DNA of 64,000 bases from Actinomycetes bacterium. Its GTDB lineage: Bacteria > Actinomycetota > Actinomycetes > Propionibacteriales > Propionibacteriaceae. The DNA is taken from the NCBI GenBank assembly GCA_023392635.1, contig JAEVYS010000056.1, forward strand, positions 1-64,000, read 5' to 3'. Position 1 is the first letter of the stretch. Each line of letters opens with the position of its first letter. The position numbers were made by a program, and so were the translations under genes. The notes below the pieces were generated by a model, which saw nothing but the letters and a program-made list of their open reading frames with translations, was not told where the DNA came from and made no database searches. Shown one piece after another: positions 24,625 through 32,932 of the stretch.

Positions 24625-26880
24625 TCACAAGGCCTCCACGAGGTACAGCACGGCCTGGTCCGGGTTGACGGGCGCCTCCACAAGACCGACCGACGCCAGG
24701 ACCGACCCGGGCAGCACCACTCCGGCCACGACGTCCACCGGGCGCAGGGGCCGCGCCCCGTGCTCCCCGGGACCAACCGGCTCGCCCGACGGGTCGACCT
24801 CGACACCCCACCACCGGGGCGGGTGGAGGCCGAACGGTGGCCGTCCGACCAGCACCGGGCTCACCCGGTAGCGCCGGGACGGATCCAGTCCGGGCAGGCG
24901 CAGCCGCCCCAGCGTGCCGGACGGGTGGGTGTCCACGAGGGCGAAGGAGAAGATCGCCCGGGACTTGTCGGGAGCCACGACGCCCCCGGCCACGAGCGCG
25001 TCGTCGGGGAAGTCGAGCCTGACGAGGTCGCCACCGAGCAGGAGGTCGCGGTGCTGCTTGTAGAAGGAGATCCAGTCGGCCAGCTCTGCCAGATCGGCCG
25101 CACTCGCACGGCGCAGGTCCCATTCGATGCCGAGGTGGCCGAAGACCGCCGTGGCCGCCCGGAAGTTCAGCTCGTGCGTCCGTCCGGTCGTGTGGGAGGT
25201 CGCCGACGCGATGTGGGAGCCCATCAGTTCCGGCGGGATCAGCTGGGCGGTCCAGCGGAGCATCTGCTGGCGCTCGTGGGGATCGATGCAGTCCGACACC
25301 CACACCCGATCGGTGCGCTCGAGGATGCCGAGGTCGACGCGGGCGCCACCGGAGGAACACGACTCGATCTCGAGGCCGGGATGCGCCGCCTTGATCTCGT
25401 CGATCAGCCGGTACACCGCCTCGGTCTGCGCGTGCACGCCGGGGCGGCCGAGCGGCGCCGTGCCTGCGTCGACCAGGTCGCGGTTGTGGTCCCACTTGAT
25501 GTAGCCGACGTCGTACTCGGCGAGGATGGCGAGGATGGCGTCCCGGATGTAGGCGTAGCACGCAGGAATCCCCAGGTTGAGCACCTGCTGGTTGCGCGAT
25601 GGCACGGGGGTGCGGGCGCCGGTCGACATCACCCACTCCGGGTGCGCCCTGGCGACGTCGGAGTCGAGGTTGACCATCTCGGGCTCGAACCACAGCCCGA
25701 ACTCCATGCCGAGGGCCCGCACGCGATCCACCAGCGGGTGCAGCCCGTGCGGCCAGACGTCCTTCGACACGGTCCAGTCACCCAGTCCGGCGCGGTCGTT
25801 GCGCCGCGCACCGAACCAGCCGTCGTCGAGCACGTACCGCTCGACCCCGAGGGAGGCGGCCTTCTCGGCCAGCTCCAGCAGGGGCTCCAGCGAATGGTCG
25901 AAGTACACGGCCTCCCACACGTTGATGGTCACCGGTCGCCGGCTGGACGGGTGGTGGGGACGCGCGCGAAGGAATCGGTGGAACCGACGCGCGACCTCGT
26001 CGAGCCCGACGCCGTAGGAGCCGTACAGCCACGGGCTCCGGTACGCCTGGCCCGGATCGAGCACCACCTCCCCGGGCAGGAGGAGCTCACCGCCCCCGAC
26101 GACCTGTTCTCCGGTGAACACCCTCTCGGCGTAGTGCACGTGGTTGCCGCTCCACCCGGCGTGCACCCCCCAGACCTCGCCGGCGCCGAAGGTGAAGCCC
26201 GCGCTGCCGGCATGGAGCACGGTGGCGGCGTCGGCCCCCGTGCGTCCCTTCCGGCCCTCGCGCAGATGGGTGCCGAGGGTGAAGGGCGCCCGTTGCGGCA
26301 CCCGCTCACGCCCCCACCGCCCGCCGAAATCGAGCAGTTCGGTGGCCACCGTCGGCACCGGATATGCCATCACGAGGTCGTCGAGCTGGTACGGGGACCG
26401 CGAGGTGTTCACCAACTCGACGCGGCTGCGGAGGAGTCCCGCCGGGGCCAGCTCGATCCACACGACGAGGTCCAGCCCGGCCTCCGGGTCGCTCGCGCGC
26501 ACCTCGACCGTCCCGCTCCCGAGCGTCACCAGGAGGGGCGCCGTCTCGGACGCGGGCACGGCGGTCCCGTCCACCAGAAGGGCGACCGTGCCGAACTTCG
26601 GCGACCAGTGCTCGCCCCCGCGCGAGCCACTCAACCCCGGGCGCCCGGTCCACCCCGTGTGGTGTTCGGGCAGCAGCGCCACCCGCCCGGGCCCGTCGAC
26701 CATGTTCGGGCCGATCGGGTGGATGCCGGACCGTACCAGCGCTGCCACGTCGGCGACCGACAGCTCCCCCAGATCCGCACCCCAGTGGGCGATCGCCGGG
26801 AGGCATCCGTCCACCAGGTCGAGCACCACGGCCACGCCGCCTGCGCGCATCACGACGTGTGCATTCACGGTCCTGGGCAC
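24625..26880 (-). CDS. Alpha-galactosidase, GH36
   Basis: Removes terminal alpha-galactosyl residues from melibiose, raffinose-type sugars or galactomannan pieces. At 751 aa it has full GH36 length: an N-terminal beta-sandwich (to about 300), a catalytic barrel and a C-terminal beta domain. The nucleophile is Asp462 in YIKWDHNRD, and the acid/base lies in VWVSDCIDPHERQ (about 529). WEAVYFDH, LDDGWFGARRND and GLWFEPEMVN line the substrate pocket. No signal peptide, so it acts on imported sugars. The GTG at 26880 has a ggagg site 6 nt upstream. No transporter adjoins it; galE lies 10 kb away and could handle the galactose after activation. Confidence 0.92.
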   Translation of the reverse strand: MPRTVNAHVVMRAGGVAVVLDLVDGCLPAIAHWGADLGELSVADVAALVRSGIHPIGPNMVDGPGRVALLPEHHTGWTGRPGLSGSRGGEHWSPKFGTVALLVDGTAVPASETAPLLVTLGSGTVEVRASDPEAGLDLVVWIELAPAGLLRSRVELVNTSRSPYQLDDLVMAYPVPTVATELLDFGGRWGRERVPQRAPFTLGTHLREGRKGRTGADAATVLHAGSAGFTFGAGEVWGVHAGWSGNHVHYAERVFTGEQVVGGGELLLPGEVVLDPGQAYRSPWLYGSYGVGLDEVARRFHRFLRARPHHPSSRRPVTINVWEAVYFDHSLEPLLELAEKAASLGVERYVLDDGWFGARRNDRAGLGDWTVSKDVWPHGLHPLVDRVRALGMEFGLWFEPEMVNLDSDVARAHPEWVMSTGARTPVPSRNQQVLNLGIPACYAYIRDAILAILAEYDVGYIKWDHNRDLVDAGTAPLGRPGVHAQTEAVYRLIDEIKAAHPGLEIESCSSGGARVDLGILERTDRVWVSDCIDPHERQQMLRWTAQLIPPELMGSHIASATSHTTGRTHELNFRAATAVFGHLGIEWDLRRASAADLAELADWISFYKQHRDLLLGGDLVRLDFPDDALVAGGVVAPDKSRAIFSFALVDTHPSGTLGRLRLPGLDPSRRYRVSPVLVGRPPFGLHPPRWWGVEVDPSGEPVGPGEHGARPLRPVDVVAGVVLPGSVLASVGLVEAPVNPDQAVLYLVEAL

Positions 26881-26973
26881 GGGGTCCTCCGATCGAGCCG
26901 GCTTCCGCCGATGCTAGACCGGTCGTCCGCCCGGCGGAGGAGATGCACCGGCCGTGCCCAGCTGCCGGGCGGC

Positions 26974-27897
26974 CTAGATGCGCACCACGATCTTGCCGCG
27001 GGTGTGACCGGCCTCCAGCGAACGGAAGGCGTCCGCCGCGTGGTCCAGGTCAAAGACCTCAGACACGTGGACGACCAGCTTCCCGTCCGCGACGAGCCCG
27101 GCCAGTTCGGCGAGGTCGTCGCTGTCGGGGCGGACCCAGATCGACTGCCCGCCGAACTCCGACGCCGCGCGCCCGTCGGTGATCGAGACCACGGAGCCGC
27201 CGGGCTTGAGGAGCTCTCGCGTCGCGTCCATCGCTTCGCCACCCACGTAGTCGAGCACGACGTCGAACCCGTCCGGCTCAAGTTCGCTGGCCAGCGTCAC
27301 CAGGCCCTCGCCGTACGTCACGGGCGAGGCACCGAGCGTCCGGAGGAAGTCGTGGTTGGCCTCGCTCGCCGTCCCCACCACGCGGGCCCCGGCGAGCAGG
27401 GCGAGCTGGGTGGCGAAGGCGCCGACACCGCCCGCTGCCGCGTGCACCAGCACCGCGTCCCCTGCCTTCAGGCCGGAACGCCGCACGCTCTGGAGGGCGG
27501 TCAGCCCGGTCAGCGGGAGGGCGGCCGCCTCCTCGAAGCTCACCGCGGCCGGCTTGTGCGCAGCCGTCCGCACGGGCACCGAGACGAGTTCGGCCAGGGT
27601 GCCGCCGTGCACGACGTCCTTACGCGCGTAGGCCAGCACCTCGTCGCCCGCGGCGAACTCGGGGGTGTCGAGGCCAGGCTTCACGACCACGCCGGCGACG
27701 TCCCAGCCGGGGACCACCGGGAAGTCGGTGTCGATCAGGCTCTTCAGGTAGCCCTCACGCACCTTGTAGTCCACCGGGTTGATGCCCGCCGCCACGACCT
27801 TCACCAGCATCGTGTCCGGCCCGATGTGCGGGTCGGGCAGTTCGCCCACCCGGAACTCGTCGATGCCGCCGAACCGGTCATAGTGCAATGCCTTCAT
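26974..27897 (-). CDS. NADP-dependent MDR oxidoreductase (quinone reductase-like)
   Basis: A 307-aa medium-chain dehydrogenase/reductase of the zinc-free quinone oxidoreductase branch. The N-terminal GroES-like domain has VVAAGINPVDYKVREGY and VPGWDVAGVV. The cofactor domain has VHAAAGGVGAFATQLA (about 150-166), the dinucleotide motif of this family. The zinc-binding cysteines of alcohol dehydrogenases are missing. Likely role: NADPH reduction of quinones or enones, as stress defence or general metabolism. It is 76 nt downstream of nothing co-directional: galA lies further along the same strand, and the divergent frameshifted pentapeptide gene begins 74 nt away. Confidence 0.85.
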   Translation of the reverse strand: MKALHYDRFGGIDEFRVGELPDPHIGPDTMLVKVVAAGINPVDYKVREGYLKSLIDTDFPVVPGWDVAGVVVKPGLDTPEFAAGDEVLAYARKDVVHGGTLAELVSVPVRTAAHKPAAVSFEEAAALPLTGLTALQSVRRSGLKAGDAVLVHAAAGGVGAFATQLALLAGARVVGTASEANHDFLRTLGASPVTYGEGLVTLASELEPDGFDVVLDYVGGEAMDATRELLKPGGSVVSITDGRAASEFGGQSIWVRPDSDDLAELAGLVADGKLVVHVSEVFDLDHAADAFRSLEAGHTRGKIVVRI

Positions 27898-27958
27898 ACC
27901 GGGGCAACCGCGCGTGCCCGGGACCCATTCCCGTCGGCCGTCCCGACCGGGCGGAGGT

Positions 27959-27964
27959 TATGGT
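27959..27964 (+). promoter_or_regulatory. -10 box, leaderless start of pentapeptide-like gene
   Basis: TATGGT, 6 nt before the ATG at 27971. This supports the ATG as the original start although the frame behind it is now broken. Confidence 0.45.
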
Positions 27965-27970
27965 GCTGGC

Positions 27971-28644
27971 ATGGCGAAGCGCGAGGAGGCGGACGGCCCG
28001 GCGGCCCCGCGTCTCACCCCGTCCGCACCGGCGAGCTCGCCCCGCTCGACCACGCCGAAGCGGTGGACGGCGACCTCGACCTCGAAGCGGTCGAGCTGAC
28101 CGGGCTGCAGGCCGACGTGCTCACCTGGACGGGGCGCCGCCGGCTGCGCTCCTCCCGGGTCGCAGGCCTGGTCGCGCAGCGATGGTCGGCCGTGGGCGGT
28201 TCGGTCGTGGGGTCGGTGCTGGACGGGATCGAAGTGGTCGGCCTGGACGCGTCCGGGTCGAGCTGGTGGAACGTCGAGATCAGCGGAAGCCGGATCGGGT
28301 CCGGCGAGCTCTACGACAGCATGTGGCGCGGCGTCACGTTCACCCGGTGCAAACTCGGCTTCCTCAACCTGCGCAACGCCCAGCTGAGCGACGTCGCGTT
28401 CGTCGACTGCGTGATGACCGATATCGACCTCAGCCGCGCCACGGCCACCCGGGTCGCCTTCCCCGGCAGCCGGATCGGAAGGATCGAACTCGCCGGCTCG
28501 AAGCTCTCCGACGTCGACCTCCGCGCCGCCGAGCTCGGCGAGGTGGCCGATCTCGAAGGGCTGCGCGGCGCCAGCATCACCTTCGACCAGCTGCTCGACC
28601 TCGCCCCACGACTCGCCGTGCGGCTGGGCATCCGGGTGGAGTGA
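27971..28644 (+). pseudogene. Pentapeptide-repeat-like protein, frameshifted
   Basis: The original start is most likely the ATG at 27971 (MAKREEADGPAAPRLTP). That frame hits TGA at 28097-28099, while the conserved protein continues in another frame from 28021 (VRTGELAPLDHAEAVDGDLD...) to the stop at 28644. Adding one base to the C-run at 28017-28020 would join RLTP to VRTGELAPLD exactly, so a single-base loss is the simplest cause. The rest is intact: repeats such as GLNLRNAQLSDVAFVDC and DIDLSRATATRVAF form a right-handed beta-helix. Either a recent pseudogene or a sequencing error. A GTG at about 28057 could restart a shorter protein. Function unknown. Confidence 0.7.
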
Positions 28645-28647
28645 GCC

Positions 28648-29496
28648 TCACTCCGTCCAGCCGAGAGCGGCCCACGCGCTCGCCGGCGCCAGCTGGTCCA
28701 CCCGCTCCAGCACCCAGGTCGGCTGCTCGGCGACGCCCGCGCCGTCAGCGACATCCTCGGCCGTGGTCTCTCCGGTGAGGACGACCGCGCTGGCCACGCC
28801 GGCGCGTGCGGCCATCGTGATGTCGGTCCGAAGGCGGTCCCCGATCACGAGCACGTCGGCGCGCGGCACGTCCAGTCCCGCCAGAACCGTGTCGAGCATC
28901 AGCGGGTCGGGCTTGCCCAGGCTGACCCGGCAGGTCGTGCCCGTACACGCCTCGATGGCCGCGGTGATCGCCGCGCAGTCCGGCTCTCCCCTGCCTCCGG
29001 GGAAGGGGCAGAACCGGTCGGGATTGGTCTGGATCAGGAAGGCCCGCTGGTGGTACCAGATCGCGTCGAAGGCGATCTGGAGCTTGCCGTAGTCGAAGGT
29101 CCTGTCGTAGGACGCGATCACGATGTCGATCTCGGCCGGGTCCTCGCTCTGTCGGATCCCCGCCGCGGCCAGCGCACGCTTCAACGGCTCCTCGGCGATC
29201 GCAAACACCACGGCACCGGGATGGTTCGCTTTCAGCCAGCTCGTCGTGGTCACCACCGTGTTGACGATCTCGTCCACCGACGTCGGCATCCCCAGCCGCG
29301 TCAGTTTCGCCGCGTGCTCCCGCGCGTCGTGCGTCGGGTTGTTGGAGAGGAACCGGACGGGGATGCCACGGGCCCTCAGCTCGGCCACCATGCGCCGCGC
29401 GCCGGGCAGCAACTCGTCGCCGAGGTAGACCGTGCCGTCCAGGTCGAACACGTAGGCGCCGTACCACCGGTGGGGACGACTCAGCGGCGAGGCCAT
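28648..29496 (-). CDS. HAD-IIA family phosphatase (NagD-like)
   Basis: A 282-aa phosphatase. Motif I is YVFDLDGTVYLGD (about 15-27), with Asp nucleophile and Asp acid/base. The VRFLSNNPTH segment carries motif II, a large C2-type cap with ASYDRTFDYGKLQIAFDAIW follows, and LGKPDPLMLDTVL and VIGDRLRTDITMAARAG give motifs III and IV. This layout is the NagD/AraL/pyridoxal-phosphatase subgroup, which acts on sugar phosphates or nucleotides. Substrate not known. It converges on the pentapeptide gene with only 3 nt between stop codons. No ribosome site is clear at the ATG at 29496. Confidence 0.87.
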   Translation of the reverse strand: MASPLSRPHRWYGAYVFDLDGTVYLGDELLPGARRMVAELRARGIPVRFLSNNPTHDAREHAAKLTRLGMPTSVDEIVNTVVTTTSWLKANHPGAVVFAIAEEPLKRALAAAGIRQSEDPAEIDIVIASYDRTFDYGKLQIAFDAIWYHQRAFLIQTNPDRFCPFPGGRGEPDCAAITAAIEACTGTTCRVSLGKPDPLMLDTVLAGLDVPRADVLVIGDRLRTDITMAARAGVASAVVLTGETTAEDVADGAGVAEQPTWVLERVDQLAPASAWAALGWTE

Positions 29497-29583
29497 GGGT
29501 CATTGTTGCGCGGACGGTGCAGCGCCGGTACCGCGAACGGCGTGCGATTCGCGGGGCGCGCCGCGCACGAACGTCCACGTCGC

Positions 29584-29589
29584 TAGGCT
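29584..29589 (+). promoter_or_regulatory. -10 box of the ABM-domain gene
   Basis: TAGGCT. The transcript would have a leader of about 22 nt with a gggag ribosome site before the ATG at 29618. Confidence 0.4.
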
Positions 29590-29617
29590 CGGCGGCGTCC
29601 AGAACGACGGGAGCGAC

Positions 29618-29911
29618 ATGTCCGAGATCAACCTGATCGCCACCATCCCGGTGCCGGCCGAGGCGCTCGCCACTGCGTCCGCGCTGCTCCGCGCCTACGG
29701 CGAGGTCGTGCGTGCCGAGCCGGGCAACCTGCGGTTCGAGGCGTACGTCGAACCGGACACGGGCGCCCTGGTCGTCGTGGAGCGGTACGCGGACGCTGAT
29801 GCGTTCCAGGCGCACCTGAGCGATCCGGCCAACGCCGAGTTCAACGGCAGGCTCGCCGATGTGCTCGGTGGCGGCGGTTCCAGCCTGCAGATGCTGGAGC
29901 CCCTCGCCTGA
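29618..29911 (+). CDS. ABM-domain protein (putative quinol monooxygenase)
   Basis: A 97-aa protein of the antibiotic biosynthesis monooxygenase/YgiN fold, a ferredoxin-like dimer. It shows the opening strand INLIATIPVPAEALATASAL, the RAEPGNLRFEAYVEPD strand, FVVVERYADADAFQAHLSDP and a C-terminal EPLA. YgiN-like members oxidise quinols without a cofactor, but many single-domain members are of unknown use. It lies alone, converging with the epimerase gene 14 nt away. Confidence 0.8.
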   Translation: MSEINLIATIPVPAEALATASALLRAYGEVVRAEPGNLRFEAYVEPDTGALVVVERYADADAFQAHLSDPANAEFNGRLADVLGGGGSSLQMLEPLA

Positions 29912-29925
29912 CCGGGGGCGTCGGC

Positions 29926-30816
29926 TCAGGAGGTGTAGGCGCCGGCCGCGAGATCCTCGGCGAGGCTCGGATGGGTGGGAGCCCAACCCAGTCGCTGCCT
30001 GGTGAGGTCGGCGGAGGCGGGCAGGTCCATCGCGAAGATCCTGCCCAGCCAGCCGAAGTGCTCCTCGACCTCCTCGACGGGGACCGATGCCAGGGGGACG
30101 CCCAGCGCTGCGGCGATCGCCTCCGCGATGTCTCGGGAGGTGACGACCTCGGCAACGGCGTGCACTGCCGAACCACCCGGGGCCCTGTCGACGGCGAGCG
30201 CGACGAGCCGGCCCGCATCGAGCCGGTTCACCGCCGTCCATCGGTTCGTGCCGTCGCCGACGTATCCGGCCACGCGTCGTTCGCGCGCGGTCCGGGTCAG
30301 CAGGGCCAGGAAGCCGTGGTCGCCGCCGGCGCCGTGGACCGTCGGCGCGAAGCGCAGGGCGACGCTGCGCACCCCTCGCTCGGCGTAGTCCATCGCGAGC
30401 GCCTCCGCGCCGCCGCGGGGAGCGTCGGGCCCGGAGGTGGGGTTGCGGTCGTCCTCGGTCAGGACGCGGCCGACCGGAATCGCGGTGCCCGAGGCGAACA
30501 GGAACGGCCGGTCCGAGCCTTCGAGCGTGGTGACGAAGGTCTCCACCGCGGCCCGTTCGGCGCGGTTCGACTCCGCCGGGTCGGACCAGTCGTGCTTGTT
30601 GGCCAGGTGGATGACCGCGTCGGCGCGCTCGGCCTCGCCGGCCAGCACGTCGCGTTGGTCGAGGTCGCCGTCGACGGGTTCGACGCCCGCGGCGCGAAGT
30701 GCGTCCGCCGACCGTCCCGAGCGCGCCAGGCCACGGATGGTGTGCCCGCCCGCCAGGAGTTCCGGAACGGCGGCCGACCCGATCCAGCCCGATGCTCCCG
30801 TCATGAAGATCTTCAC
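29926..30816 (-). CDS. NAD-dependent epimerase/dehydratase family (extended SDR)
   Basis: A 296-aa Rossmann protein of the extended SDR family. The N-terminal FMTGASGWIGSAAVPELL has the G-x-x-G-x-x-G motif, and ADAVIHLAN marks the fourth strand. The catalytic Tyr-x-x-x-Lys is not in standard form: YAERGVRSVALR follows where YGxxK is expected, so activity as an epimerase is doubtful. The RFAPTVHGAGGDHGF and TNRWTAVNRLDAGRLVALA blocks match plant-like/SDR proteins used as NAD(P)H reductases. The GTG at 30816 has a gggag site. It is divergent from a TetR gene, with two operator-like sites between them, so it is probably the TetR target. Confidence 0.82.
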   Translation of the reverse strand: MKIFMTGASGWIGSAAVPELLAGGHTIRGLARSGRSADALRAAGVEPVDGDLDQRDVLAGEAERADAVIHLANKHDWSDPAESNRAERAAVETFVTTLEGSDRPFLFASGTAIPVGRVLTEDDRNPTSGPDAPRGGAEALAMDYAERGVRSVALRFAPTVHGAGGDHGFLALLTRTARERRVAGYVGDGTNRWTAVNRLDAGRLVALAVDRAPGGSAVHAVAEVVTSRDIAEAIAAALGVPLASVPVEEVEEHFGWLGRIFAMDLPASADLTRQRLGWAPTHPSLAEDLAAGAYTS

Positions 30817-30838
30817 GTCGACTCCCTTTGCCTATAGA

Positions 30839-30853
30839 TGACAGGTTCTGACA
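30839..30853. promoter_or_regulatory. TetR operator site 1
   Basis: tgacaggttctgaca: 6-bp arms with one mismatch. It is one of two similar sites whose centres lie 33 bp apart in the gap between the epimerase and TetR genes. Confidence 0.5.
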
Positions 30854-30871
30854 TGACAGCTTAGGGCGTAA

Positions 30872-30886
30872 TGGCAGAGTCTGTCA
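30872..30886. promoter_or_regulatory. TetR operator site 2
   Basis: tggcagagtctgtca: 7-bp arms with one mismatch, ending 5 nt before the TetR -10 box (30892-30897). Bound repressor would block the TetR gene's own promoter. Confidence 0.55.
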
Positions 30887-30891
30887 TCAGC

Positions 30892-30897
30892 TACAGT
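30892..30897 (+). promoter_or_regulatory. -10 box, leaderless start of TetR gene
   Basis: TACAGT, 7 nt before the ATG at 30905, with no Shine-Dalgarno site. Confidence 0.5.
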
Positions 30898-30904
30898 ACG
30901 CACC

Positions 30905-31474
30905 ATGGGACGGTGGCCGACCGGCGCGAGGGAGCGACTGCGCACCGCTGCGCTCGACCTGTTCGAGCAGGCGGGTTATGAGCAGGTCACCGTAGCGGAG
31001 ATCGCCGCTCGTGCCGGCGTCACGGAGCGCACCTTCTACCGCTATTTCGCCGACAAGCGCGAGGTGCTCTTCGCCGGCGGCGACGACCTGCGCCGGCGGA
31101 TGACGGACGCGGTCGCGGCCGCGGCACCGACCGCCGACGCGGCGACGTTGGTCTCCGTGGCCCTGGACGCGCTGGCGGCAGCGTTCCCCGATGACTTCCG
31201 GCCGCACGCGCGTCGCAGGGGCGCGCTGGTCAACAGCCAGGCCGCCCTGCGCGAGCGCGAGATGCTCAAGCTGGCGAGCCTGAAGGAGGAACTGGCGTCA
31301 GCCCTGGAGGCGCACGGCGTCGCGTCGGTCCGTGCCGCGGTGGCGGCCGAGTCCGCGATCGGGGTGTTCCACGTCGCCTTCGCCCGCTGGGTCGGCGAGG
31401 ACGAACGGCGCGACCTGGCCCAGCTCCAGCGCGAGGCGCTCGCCGAGCTGCGCGCCGTCGTCATGTGGGTCTGA
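30905..31474 (+). CDS. TetR-family transcriptional regulator
   Basis: A 189-aa repressor. The helix-turn-helix is at about residues 10-55: ARERLRTAALDLFEQAGYEQ, then TVAEIAARAGVTERTFYRYF and ADKREVLF. The C-terminal part has a long Ala-rich helical ligand domain, with no pocket residues I can assign. It is transcribed away from the SDR epimerase gene, and the 88-nt gap holds two operator-like repeats, so it likely represses both itself and the epimerase. The mRNA is probably leaderless. Confidence 0.88.
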   Translation: MGRWPTGARERLRTAALDLFEQAGYEQVTVAEIAARAGVTERTFYRYFADKREVLFAGGDDLRRRMTDAVAAAAPTADAATLVSVALDALAAAFPDDFRPHARRRGALVNSQAALREREMLKLASLKEELASALEAHGVASVRAAVAAESAIGVFHVAFARWVGEDERRDLAQLQREALAELRAVVMWV

Positions 31475-31492
31475 ACGGAGGCGGCACCCCGC

Positions 31493-31948
31493 TCACGCCG
31501 ATGGGCGGACGCTCTCGACCCCGCGATTCGCCAGCGCATCGGCCCGCTCGTTGCCGGGGTCGCCGGAGTGGCCCTTGACCCAGACCCACGAGATGACGTG
31601 GCGCGCGACTTCGGCGTCCAGCTCCTGCCACAGTTCGACGTTCTTGACCGGCTTCTTGTCCGCCGTTCGCCATCCGTTGCGCTTCCAGCCGGCGATCCAG
31701 CGTTGCACGCCGTTCATCACGTACGCCGAGTCCACGTGCAGGGTGACCCGGCAGGGCCGGGTAAGTGCCCGGAGCCCCTGGATGACCGCGGTGAGCTCCA
31801 TCCGGTTGTTGGTGGTGAGCACCTCGCCCCCGAACAGCTCCAGCTCGTGCCCGCCGGACCTCATCCAGGCCCCCCAGCCGCCCAGCCCGGGATTGCCCTT
31901 GCACGCTCCGTCGGTCCACATCTCGACGGCGGTGAGCTCTTCAGGCAC
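31493..31948 (-). CDS. rnhA: Ribonuclease HI
   Basis: Cuts the RNA strand of RNA-DNA hybrids, for example primers and R-loops. It is 151 aa, close to the E. coli enzyme. The acidic catalytic set is complete: Asp in WTDGACKGNPG (12), Glu in NNRMELTAV (about 51), Asp in LHVDSAYVMNG (about 74), and the final Asp in GHSGDPGNERAD. The basic handle WKRNGWRTADKKPVKN, which binds the hybrid, is present. The GTG at 31948 has a TAGGGT box 7 nt upstream and no ribosome site, so it is leaderless. It converges on the TetR gene with 18 nt between stops. Confidence 0.95.
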   Translation of the reverse strand: MPEELTAVEMWTDGACKGNPGLGGWGAWMRSGGHELELFGGEVLTTNNRMELTAVIQGLRALTRPCRVTLHVDSAYVMNGVQRWIAGWKRNGWRTADKKPVKNVELWQELDAEVARHVISWVWVKGHSGDPGNERADALANRGVESVRPSA

Positions 31949-31955
31949 ACCCCGA

Positions 31956-31961
31956 ACCCTA
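31956..31961 (-). promoter_or_regulatory. -10 box, leaderless start of rnhA
   Basis: TAGGGT on the minus strand, 7 nt before the GTG at 31948. Confidence 0.55.
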
Positions 31962-31996
31962 GCGGGCCGCCCTCTGCCCGCGCCTGCCGTGCACCG

Positions 31997-32096
31997 GCGC
32001 CACCGGACAGACGCCCCCGATCCTCACAGCCGCCCCCGAAATTCCGGGGGCGGCTGTGAGGATCGGGGGCGTCTGTCGGGAAATGGAGCGGATGAC
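31997..32096. repeat. 100-bp direct repeat, copy 1 (palindrome plus tRNA-Gly 3' end)
   Basis: Identical to 33211-33310 except for two bases. Its core is a perfect palindrome with 33-bp arms (32006-32038 and 32045-32077) and a 6-nt loop. The right edge (about 32084-32096) copies the encoded CCA end and last bases of the tRNA-Gly gene, then identity stops. There is no tRNA gene at this copy, so it looks like a duplicated junction. Confidence 0.9.
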
Positions 32097-32105
32097 AGTG
32101 CGCGC

Positions 32106-32932
32106 TCACAGCTGGCGGCCGGGGTGTGTGGAGTGGGCTGTCCTGGTCGATTCGGCGAACTCGCGGACGGCGGTGGCGAACTCGGACGGCCTGGTCGCGT
32201 AGGTGGCGTGCCCGGCGCCGGCACGTTCGATCAGACGGCAATCGGGTATCGCGCCGGCGACGATCCTGGCGATGTCCTGGAACCAGGGCAGGCTCGCTGA
32301 TCCGTAGAGAACCAGGCAGGGGCGCTCGATCCTGGCGAGGTCGGCGGTGGTGAGTTGGTAGGTGGGCATCTGCAGGTCGGCCATCATGGCACGCAGGTTC
32401 GCCCGATAGGCCTGCTTTCGCTCGTCGGGAGCGCCGGCCCAGAAGGCCGGATCGATGATGGTGAAGAAGGCGTCGACCGCTGCGGTCGGATCACCGCTGT
32501 CGAGGGCCTTGCCGACAGCCGGCTTCACCCTTGCCATGAACTCCTCGGCGATCGCAGGTGCCAGCGCGAAGACCGGCGGCTCGGACAGCACCGCGCCTTC
32601 GACAAGCTGGGGGTAGCGGCGCAGCACGTCGATGCAGATGCGCGCGCCGCCGCTGGAGCCGACCAGGATCACCGGAGCGAGTCGAGTGCCTGGATCACTG
32701 CGGCCGCGTCATCGGCGTGGACTTCGACCGACTCCTCGGCGACGTCGCCCCGGGGGCTGCGGCTGTGGCCGCGGCGATCGTAGGCGACCGTGCGGAACCT
32801 GTCGGCCAACCTGCCCATCTGATCCGACCACACCCCGCAGAATCCCGCCATCCCGTGGACGAACAGCAAGGCGGGACCGCTGCCGGCCTCCTCGTAGTAC
32901 AGCCGTACGCCGTTGACATCGACCGTGCCCAT
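32106..32932 (-). pseudogene. Alpha/beta hydrolase, frameshifted
   Basis: The N-terminal half starts at ATG 32932 (gggag site 5 nt upstream) and reads VNGVRLYYEEAGSGPALLFV, HGMAGF (oxyanion loop) and VAYDRRGHSRS. It then hits TGA at 32669-32671. The C-terminal half continues in another frame as LAPVILVGSSGGARICID, with the nucleophile Ser in GSSGG and the catalytic His in AGAGHATY. One missing base near 32680-32686 would restore ALDLAPVILVG, so a single-base deletion split the gene. A GTGA overlap could restart the second part, but it would lack the first half of the fold. The gene lies exactly between the two 100-bp repeats. Probably dead, or a sequencing error. Confidence 0.8.

Noticed and set aside
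24472..28644. A 1390-codon open frame on the plus strand
   Set aside because: Its first 3.5 kb run antisense to the alpha-galactosidase and MDR genes, whose motifs are clear; the product is Arg/His-rich without any domain. Only the last part (from 28021) is real, as the end of the pentapeptide-like gene.
32084..32096. A second tRNA gene at repeat copy 1
   Set aside because: Only the last bases of tRNA-Gly are copied; identity ends at 32096 and no cloverleaf can form.
32669..32672. GTGA stop-start overlap in the hydrolase taken as two coupled genes
   Set aside because: The halves together make one alpha/beta fold, with oxyanion loop in one and Ser/His in the other, and a one-base change restores a standard junction. 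Two separate working proteins are unlikely.
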